64,000 nt of DNA from Cubamyces lactineus. Its lineage: Eukaryota > Basidiomycota > Agaricomycetes > Polyporales > Polyporaceae. The stretch covers positions 434,001 to 498,000 of the forward strand of contig JACDTU010000006.1 in assembly GCA_022376465.1 (NCBI GenBank), read 5' to 3'. Below are positions 57,589-64,000 of this stretch, piece after piece (position 1 is the stretch's first letter; every line of letters starts with the position of its first letter). The notes beneath the pieces are model-generated. The model was given only the letters and a program-made list of their open reading frames with translations, searched no databases and was not told where the DNA came from. The translations under genes and the position numbers were made by a program.

Positions 57589-58591
57589 CTACAACGCTAC
57601 AGCTTTAGTAGCTTGGTGTTTCTCGATTGTACACAGGAACAGGTTCGCGCCAGAAAGGTGGTCCAGATTGCACGAGCGTACATAAGCTTGCTTGAACCTC
57701 TCGTACAATTGATCCCCAGGAATGGGGCGCGGATAGTAAGGATCGTTGGAGAAGAAAGCTTCCACAAGTGATGTGACGTCGTCGTGGCTTTTGTTGAAGG
57801 ATTGCATCTCAACACAATATATCAGCGATCAATGTGGATTGGTACGGATGTCGTGTTCTACTTACCTGATTAAAGTCGATGATATACAAACCCGCCGCTC
57901 CTGAAAATAAGTCACCGGCTAGGACGAACTCCACGTCACGGGCATCGTAACCGGCATCCCAATGGATCCTGGACAGTATTTCGCCCATCCCTTCGGCGAC
58001 CTCTTCGATTGGTGAGAGCTCGTCGGTAGATTGATCTTGCAGCAGGCGATAGCGGGCAACATCAATGGGAAAATTATTCGTGTTGACAAATGCTGATGGA
58101 CGCAGCTCCTTTCCAAAGTAGAGGCGGCCCAGGAGGGGCGTGGGCAGCCCGGAAGCCGTGGGTGGATACATCGACGAACGAATAAGCTGCGCGATGGAGC
58201 GCGGTAAGGGTGCCACACGCTCCATCACATAACATGCACGAGGAGGGAGATCGGCGAAGAAAGCGGCGTTGAAAGGGCTGCGGGCCTGACGAAGCCGCCC
58301 TTGGTGAGGAGGAGGTGGGTGAAATAGGATCTCCTGAGTGGTAGGATCAAAGAACGCGAGCGCGCGAGGAATCGCGAAGATAGAATCCGAATTGCATAGG
58401 GTGTAGATATTGTGCAGCGCCTCGTATTCGTGCTTGATCTGAGCTAGGTGGTCCTGCAGGTGGACAGCCTTGAAGACGACGGCACGACCTGGGAGAGCGT
58501 AGATAGTCGCAAAGCTGCCCGCCCCGATGCGAACCGGAACTGTTGCCTCCAGCGAATCTGATCCTGAGAATGAGTTGTCTGAAAGAGACAT
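57589..58591 (-). CDS. DUF3669-type fungal protein (kinase-fold-like)
   Basis: Two exons (58591-57866 and 57807-57589) around a 58-bp GT-AG intron give 314 residues. Near the N-terminus RIGAGSFATIYALPGRAVVFKAV resembles the glycine loop and lysine strand of kinase-fold proteins, followed by IKHEYEALHNIY. Later come CYVMERVAPLPRSIAQLI, MGEILSRIHWDAGYDARDVEFVL and GLYIIDFNQ, the last resembling the I-D-F metal-binding strand of aminoglycoside-kinase-like folds. These features and the E-F-V-L block match the DUF3669 family found in many fungi, whose function is unknown. The chosen start is the first ATG outside the repeat at 58633-58720; an in-frame ATG at 58696 inside that repeat would add 35 residues of repeat-derived sequence. 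Confidence 0.78.
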
Positions 58592-58720
58592 GTCCCAGTA
58601 CGATTCAAGTGAACGTCTACAGCACAAAGCTGTGAGGGGATCCCGCGGACAAAAATATGTGAGATCTCGAATGGCAGTTTCGTCTTTCGATTTCAACTTG
58701 ACCTAGCAGAACGTTGAATA

Positions 58721-58946
58721 TGAGGGGATCCCGCGGACAAAAATATATGGGTTTCAAGTTGACAGGCTCGTTTTGTAACTTCGGCTTCACCCTGCTAAAT
58801 CTCGGACTTGCATGATAGCTTTGCTTTCGAAAAATTACTCTGCTTTCGGAGCTTGAATTGGAACAATACGATTTCAACTTCGGAGCGCAACTTCGGAACT
58901 GAACTTCGAACGGGCGCTCCGATGCGGGCGCTCCGTCCCTACCCAC
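58721..58946 (+). repeat. Left terminal inverted repeat
   Basis: 226 bp, reverse complement of 59928-60153 with one difference. Homology continues more weakly for some tens of bases inward (the TGCCAGGC area). Confidence 0.9.
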
Positions 58947-59927
58947 AAGTTAGACTGCACCGTGCCAGGCCGGGGCCACATCGTCGTCCGAGCCACACCT
59001 GAGAGCCTTGTTGTAATCTACATCTTTCTTGAATGTAACTTCGCCAATGTCTGTGACCAGATTGTGCTCTGGGCATGATCCCACATTTTGCAGAGAAGTG
59101 CATTGGCATTGCAAGTAACAAGTCCTACCGGCACCCCGGAACCACTGGAATAGTAGGAATAGCATTGAAGGGCTCACCAAACGATGCCAGCACAATCAGC
59201 CTGAGCTATACAACATAGCAAGGGCAGCAGATCAGAGAGTACATACACAACCCGTGCACACAACGGTCCAACACTGTCTTCACCCACTGCAGTGAGCCCT
59301 GGACTGCTCCGAGTCGGACATGGCTACATCCACGCATAGCGCCGGGGTGCTGGAGGGATGGGAAGAATACCGGCTCGAAGCTGGGGATCCCAGCTTCGAG
59401 TGGACAGATGCCCAGTTATATCAAGGGGATTTGTGTAGTCCTAATGAGATGCGGGTGTGATCAGCGTGCACCCTCGTGGGTCAAGTCCGAGCCCGCTCTG
59501 CTTCTGCTGAACAGGCTGCGCGCCCGCCCACGCTGTCCGTCACAGATGACGGGAATGATACCAACTTGAAGCTGATGGACTCTAGCTTCAAGTCGGGGGG
59601 TTCTGATATACTAATAGCCTGTCTAGTACATGTGTAGTAACCACGTAAGTTTCTATGAGATCCGTGCACGGTCAGCATGTATGCCCGGGCTAGCCTCTGC
59701 GAACAACACGATGGGCACAATGACTGGGGTGCAGGGCCGCCGGCCCGGGCTTTCTGTACCATGTGCATATACTTATATGTCAAGATAATCTGTATGTGAT
59801 AGCTTTCAGCTTATTATCTACCTGATACTAACCATGATACAATGTGATTTTTCAGAGCCCGCCGAGTACCTGGGGAAGATGCTTATCGAGGTCCGGCTCC
59901 GACGCCAACGCAGCCTGGCATGGCGCA

Positions 59928-60153
59928 GTGGGTAGGGACGGAGCGCCCGCATCGGAGCGCCCGTTCGAAGTTCAGTTCCGAAGTTGCGCTCCGAAGTTGA
60001 AATCGTATCGTTCCAATTCAAGCTCCGAAAGCAGAGTAATTTTTCGAAAGCAAAGCTATCATGCAAGTCCGAGATTTAGCAGGGTGAAGCCGAAGTTACA
60101 AAACGAGCCTGTCAACTTGAAACCCATATATTTTTGTCCGCGGGATCCCCTCA
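59928..60153 (-). repeat. Right terminal inverted repeat
   Basis: 226 bp, reverse complement of the left arm with one difference; ends at CCCCTCA next to the TA duplication. Confidence 0.9.
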
Positions 60154-60550
60154 TAGTTGAACTTGCTTGATAACTTCATTTTCATGCAAGAGTTTCGCTT
60201 TCGGAGTTTCAATTACAACAATACAACTTCGGAACGCTCACGGGCGCTCCGCGGTCGTCTACTCTCCCGCCGCCGACTCGCCGAGTGCAATCTCTTCTGC
60301 AACCATTCACTCCTCCCCGGGAGTATAGTCAAACGCCTTGACTATGTGTCCTATATATACCTAAACAGACATATACACCAAAGAAAATATAAGAGTGCCT
60401 CTTGTAGAAGGTCTGGACGGCCGGAAGTTCGTAGAATCGCACAGAATATTCGGCGATGCAATTTGTACTGTACGTACTGTACTGTTGGGAGTGAAGGCTT
60501 CATTGTCAAAGGGCAGGAACGGGTAGAACAAAAAGGCACCGCCATGCAAC

Positions 60551-60555
60551 AAAAA
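60551..60555 (-). terminator. Pol III T-run after second tRNA-Thr
   Basis: Five T residues on the minus strand, two bases after the tRNA 3' end. Confidence 0.6.
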
Positions 60556-60557
60556 CA

Positions 60558-60648
60558 TTCCCATTAGCCGACTCGAACGACTGACCTCGTCATGACTCGC
60601 TCGCGAGCAAGTACTAGTGACGCGCTCTACCAACTGAGCTAAACGGGA
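60558..60648 (-). tRNA. tRNA-Thr (AGT), intron-containing, second copy
   Basis: Exons are identical to the copy at 47520-47612, including the TCCCGTT/AATGGGA acceptor stem and anticodon AGT. The intron differs: 18 bases (CTTGCTCGCGAGCGAGTC), able to form its own short hairpin. A T-run follows directly. Confidence 0.88.
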
Positions 60649-61060
60649 GTTACTTGAGGAATGCGTATATATTATATGTATACTTTTAAGGTATTGAACC
60701 ACGACGGTACGAACCCTGGTTATTAAGGCCAATGCACATTCGGATGTTGCTCCGTGGTCACTTTGTTCCTGCTTCCATAAACCTGTTTGCAGCATTTCAT
60801 GAGCATCTCCCTGGCTTGAACGAGCGTCAGTGAGTGTCATGGATTCTCTTATTCTTTGGCATCAGCGATTGGGCTGTGATTCCGATCCTGAAGGACTCTC
60901 GAAACCTTGCGAGAAACATATCTCTATTATAAAATAAAGGCTATAGGGTATGCGGTACAATACTACAACGTGCGATGGAGGGTATGTGTGCAATAGTCAA
61001 AGGCGAGATCGAATATCAATGGAGTGACATCTACTCCCGCGGGGGGACGGTACCAGTCGC
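60649..61060. other. Intergenic
   Basis: Upstream of the tRNA and downstream of the small membrane protein gene. AT-rich near 60660-60690 (repeats of TATA). No gene recognised. Confidence 0.5.
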
Positions 61061-61447
61061 TCAATAGGTAGCCGCCGCTCGACGTCTGCCGAAACCGCCT
61101 CCGAATCGGCGTCGACGTCCGGTGGTTGTGCCCGTTGTGCTGCCATAGCCTGTCCGGGTTCCGGTTCCTCCGCGGCTGAAGCATCTACAACAGAGGATGG
61201 CGATGATGAAGTCCCAGATGGCGACGAGTACCTGGGGAAGTGGTACATGAGTACTGGCACTTGCAAGAAAACGCGATGAGCTGAGGAACGTACCGTCACA
61301 ATGGCAGAAACGATTGTCTCGATGACGTTCGCGATGGCGGATATGATGGCATTAATGGCAGAGCCAATTGCAGATACGATGGATCCCTACAAGCGAGCGG
61401 TCAGTGCCTGCCAGCGCTGCTAAGGTAGATCATCGAGTACAAACCAT
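61061..61447 (-). CDS. Small hydrophobic membrane protein with Gly/Arg-rich tail
   Basis: Three exons give 88 residues: the ATG alone (61447-61445), then 61386-61294 (31 codons) and 61231-61061 (56 codons and stop). The protein begins M-GSIVSAIGSAINAIISAI, a pattern of Ile/Ala/Ser heptads seen in short agaricomycete proteins, then a second hydrophobic stretch (VLVAIWDFIIAILCCRC) with Cys residues that could be palmitoylated. The tail is Gly-, Thr- and Arg-rich (TGRRRRFGGGFGRRR). Both introns have GT-AG ends (57 and 62 bp) and phase 0. Function is unknown; membrane association is inferred from hydrophobicity. Confidence 0.75.
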
Positions 61448-62422
61448 TGTTACAGTAATTAGGAGAGATTGTGAAGTGTTGTGAAGTGTAGTTCGTAAGT
61501 CGTAATGGCAATTGTCGTGAAGAGTAAGACGGTGCGGTGTGGTCGTTGTGACTGGGTTGGGGCAGGACAATCGGGTTATATAGCAGAGCGGCGTGGTGAC
61601 GTAGTCCGAACAAGCTCCGGGAGGGCTGGAGCACAGAGGCATCATCGTACTCATCGCTCGCACGCTGTCCAGACTCCAGCCCATGCGCTCCACAACGCGG
61701 TATAGTGAGCCCCGCTCTCTTGGCGAAGGTGATGTCATCCGATATCAACTCCACCGTAAGAGGTAGTGCAAGTCTTGGTCCATTTCAGGCGTCTTCTGGT
61801 CTGTATCAGACACTTGTATTCCGTCTTTTGCTACAAGTCTATTGGGACAATGGCAGATACAAGAAAATAGCAGAGCTCGGTTGGAGACAGGAGGCGGAGC
61901 AACACTGAGTTGAACTTCAGACGGAATCCCAACTAACACACATTGTGGCTGTGCGAGTGCGATCCCTAAAGAGGAAGGACGGCGCGTGCACTCTTCTACA
62001 CTGAACGACGAGCGCGACGGGAGGACTCCGCCGCTAACAAATGTACAAGGGAGTGATTGTGATGTAGAAGGTAAGATTTTATACCTCTAATACATAGGAG
62101 CAAAGAGAGTCACACCGTTGGTACCAGTCGATCGAGACACTCAGACATCTAAAAGCCTTTGGGATGCTGAGAATCATGTATTGGCGCTGCTATGGCTGAC
62201 ATGATTGATAACGTAGAGTGTAAGGTGAGAAAGAGGTAATGAGTGTGGATGATTGGAGAGGGAAAGAGAACAAGGGAATGTGTGTGTGATGCGAGAGAGA
62301 GGGGGGGAAATAATATGCTACAGTGGTCTAGATATATACATACAACAGGGGATGCACAGACAGAACGTGGACCATACTCGTCATGAGGGATCGTAGCGTA
62401 CTCGCTCCAGAGACGCTCTTCT
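61448..62422. other. Intergenic
   Basis: Contains the promoter of the small membrane protein gene and the 3' flank of the coiled-coil gene. GA-rich simple sequence occurs at 62250-62310. No gene recognised. Confidence 0.5.
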
Positions 62423-64000
62423 TCAAATTTCCGCCATCAGCGTGGTGAGCCAGCGGGCGACCAAGCCCGCTGCCTCCTTCGTCTTCTCCCAGTCGCCCTC
62501 GCAGACCTTCGGGGAAATGAAGCTGTCGAACTTGTCCGGGTGCCAGCGGAGGACCTCCATCTTGAGGATCTCCTTCGGCGTCTTCCCCGCGATGCTCTCG
62601 CGGAACGGGTGGAAGATGAACGCGCGGACGCGCTCGAGCGTGATGTCTGCGGGGTCGGGGAGGGAGTACGTGAAGACGGGGAAGGGGAACTCGCTGAAGG
62701 TGACGACGTTCTTCAGCGTGCGGTTCGTCTTGAGCTCGACCCACTTCAGCTCGTAGAGTCGGCAGATGGCGCGCATGTGCTGATCAGCCTCCTCCTGCTC
62801 GGCCCGCTCCTTCTCCGCGCGTGAAGCCTTCTCCGCCTCCTCGCGGGCACGACGGGCAGCCTCCTCAGCTTCCTCACGGGCACGACGCTCAGCCTCCTCG
62901 CGAGCCAGACGCTCAGCCTCCTCACGAGCCAGGCGCTCAGCCTCCTCGTGAGCACGGCGGGCGGCCTCCTCAGCCTCACGCGCCGCTCGCTCCTGTTGCT
63001 CGCGCCACTGCTGTTCGCGCCACGCACGCTCTTGCTGCTCGCGCCAAGCGCGCTCCTGAGCCTCACGCCAAGCACGCTGCTGCTCCTCGCGGGCACGGCG
63101 GGCGGCCTCTTCAGCCTCCCGGGCAGCCCGCTCCTGCTCTTCGCGCATCTGCCGCTCGCGCTCGCGCTGGAGGGCTTCCCAACGTCGGCGGATCTCCTCC
63201 TCCTGCCGCTTCTGTTCCTCGAGCTGCTTGATGCGCTGGATGTGGAGCTCGCGGATCCGCTCGCGCTCGGCTTCCTCCTCCGCAAGACGACGACGTTCCT
63301 CAGCTTCAGCCTCTTCGCGTCGGCGCCTCTCCTCGGCTTCCTCCTCCTCGCGGCGGCGCTTCTCTTCGGCCAGTGCCTGTTCACGACGACGCTCCTCCTC
63401 CGCCTCACGGCGCCGCTGCTCCTCGGCCTCCGCTCGCTTGCGCCGGCGCTCCTCGCGCTGGAGCCTTTCCTGCTCCTGGAGATAGCGCGCGCGCTCACGG
63501 TGCTCCTCCTCCTCGCGCTGGCGCTGGGCCTCCCGCAGAGCAGCCTCGCGTTCCTTCTCCTGACGCCTCTTGGCCTTTCGCGCGGCGATGTCGCGGAGCT
63601 TCTGCGCGGTCGCCTCATGCAGCAAGCGCTGGCGTTCGCGCTCGGGCGCCTCGGAGATCGCGTGCTCGACCGCAACGGCCTCCTTGTGGTAGTTCTCGCG
63701 CATCATGGCGTGGATGCGCAGGTCGCCGAGCCGCTGGAGCATGATCTGGTCCTCGGGTGTGAGAGGGCCCTTGGAGATGAGCTCCTCGACGAGGGGTTGC
63801 GCGGCGTCGTCGTGGTCGACGTAGATCTGGGTGCCGACGAGGGGCGGGGGCGGAGGCGGAGGTGGGGGCGAAGGAGGCGGGGTCGGCTTGCGGCGCGGCA
63901 TGAGGGGGCGCGGGTCGTAGCGTGACGGGGGAGGGGCGAGGAAACGCATGTTCTTGAACTCCTCCGCGGTAGGGTAGTCCGTGCCCTCGCTGCGCGGGCG
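62423..64000 (-). CDS. NFKBIL1-like coiled-coil protein, 5' end outside window
   Basis: The frame is open from the right window edge to a stop at 62423, so at least 525 residues are seen and the start lies beyond. After a Pro-rich run (TPPPSPPPPPPPPPLVG) comes a very long charged helix of Glu/Arg/Ala repeats, with blocks such as AREEAERLAREEAERR. The C-terminal 110 residues are conserved: FSEFPFPVF, RVRAFIFHPFRES, PKEILKMEVLRWHPDKFDSF and GLVARWLTTLMAEI. This matches the C-terminal region of NF-kappa-B-inhibitor-like (NFKBIL1-related) proteins common in agaricomycetes, usually without ankyrin repeats. The role is not established; the helix suggests a scaffold. The RWHPDKF string is reminiscent of J-domains but the HPD context is otherwise different. 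Confidence 0.8.
   Translation of the reverse strand, partial: RPRSEGTDYPTAEEFKNMRFLAPPPSRYDPRPLMPRRKPTPPPSPPPPPPPPPLVGTQIYVDHDDAAQPLVEELISKGPLTPEDQIMLQRLGDLRIHAMMRENYHKEAVAVEHAISEAPERERQRLLHEATAQKLRDIAARKAKRRQEKEREAALREAQRQREEEEHRERARYLQEQERLQREERRRKRAEAEEQRRREAEEERRREQALAEEKRRREEEEAEERRRREEAEAEERRRLAEEEAERERIRELHIQRIKQLEEQKRQEEEIRRRWEALQRERERQMREEQERAAREAEEAARRAREEQQRAWREAQERAWREQQERAWREQQWREQQERAAREAEEAARRAHEEAERLAREEAERLAREEAERRAREEAEEAARRAREEAEKASRAEKERAEQEEADQHMRAICRLYELKWVELKTNRTLKNVVTFSEFPFPVFTYSLPDPADITLERVRAFIFHPFRESIAGKTPKEILKMEVLRWHPDKFDSFISPKVCEGDWEKTKEAAGLVARWLTTLMAEI

Larger units (their letters stand above)
58721..60153. mobile_element. 1433-bp non-autonomous TIR element (TA target duplication)
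   Basis: Two 226-bp arms in inverted orientation (58721-58946 and 59928-60153) begin and end TGAGGGGATCCC / GGGATCCCCTCA. They differ by eye at one position (58865 versus 60009). TA sits at both outer edges (58719-58720 and 60154-60155), as for Tc1/mariner-like elements. The 981-bp middle has no frame with a transposase motif, so it is probably a non-autonomous (MITE-like) or internally replaced element. Confidence 0.85.
58633..60262. mobile_element. Older inverted-repeat element arm, split by a younger insertion
   Basis: The bases at 58633-58658 match the tip of the younger element (TGAGGGGATCCCGCGGACAA...) and diverge after it. Across the younger insertion, 60156-60262 continues with diverged arm-like sequence (CTTGCTTGATAAC, CTTTCGGAGTTTCAATTAC, GGGCGCTCCG). 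Read together, 58633-58720 plus 60156-60262 form the left arm of a related but older copy. Its other arm was not found. Confidence 0.6.

Noticed and set aside
62948..63925. 325-codon plus-strand Leu-rich frame
   Set aside because: Antisense shadow of the Glu/Arg coiled coil of the NFKBIL1-like gene.

Overview
The window looks like nuclear DNA of a filamentous basidiomycete, most likely an agaricomycete (mushroom or polypore type). Genes are dense, on both strands, and split by many short introns of about 50-70 bases. The content fits: several F-box-like proteins of the agaricomycete type, a terpene-synthase-like gene, an ent-kaurene-oxidase-like cytochrome P450, an SH3-TBC protein, a Ty3-type chromodomain retrotransposon, and spliced tRNA genes. 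Species cannot be named from the sequence alone. All exon joins given here were made by eye from reading frame, splice consensus and family motifs.

Left part (1-19152): an F-box/LRR-like gene; a divergent pair DPH3 (diphthamide and wobble-uridine modification) and MTO1 (mitochondrial tRNA wobble-uridine modification); a second F-box-like gene; a rhodanese protein with an extra N-terminal domain; tRNA-Val(AAC); a divergent pair DPB4 (DNA polymerase epsilon histone-fold subunit) and GPI13/PIG-O (GPI-anchor ethanolamine phosphate transferase); and a terpene-synthase-like gene that has lost both metal-binding motifs.

Middle (19153-27585): one Ty3/gypsy chromovirus on the minus strand, bounded by a 5-bp target duplication (TCCGT) and two 294-bp LTRs that are identical by eye. 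It has gag with a zinc knuckle, a canonical -1 slippery heptamer joining gag to pol, a candidate self-priming site, protease-RT, RNase H, integrase and a chromodomain. Its pol is broken by a short deletion and by a nested 2005-bp non-coding insertion rich in TGCGAA, itself flanked by a 6-bp duplication.

Right part (27586-64000): an agaricomycete hypothetical gene with an in-frame stop near its likely original start, next to a decayed tandem paralogue; an amino-acid/GABA-type permease; a 1589-residue SH3-TBC protein; a head-to-head pair of F-box paralogues; a spartin/senescence-domain gene whose N-terminal domain is duplicated; a cytochrome P450; a tRNA-Thr; a secreted hypothetical; an Lsh/HELLS (Irc5)-type SNF2 remodeller; a DUF3669-type gene; a 1433-bp terminal-inverted-repeat element nested in an older relative; a second tRNA-Thr; an 88-residue membrane protein whose first coding exon is only the ATG; and the 3' part of an NFKBIL1-like coiled-coil gene running off the window.

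No biosynthetic cluster or operon-like unit is evident: the terpene-synthase-like gene and the P450 lie about 26 kb apart with unrelated genes between. No clearly new defence or mobile system was found. The best leads are the catalytically altered terpene-synthase fold protein, the nested insertions, the exon duplication in the spartin-like gene, and the ATG-only exon.
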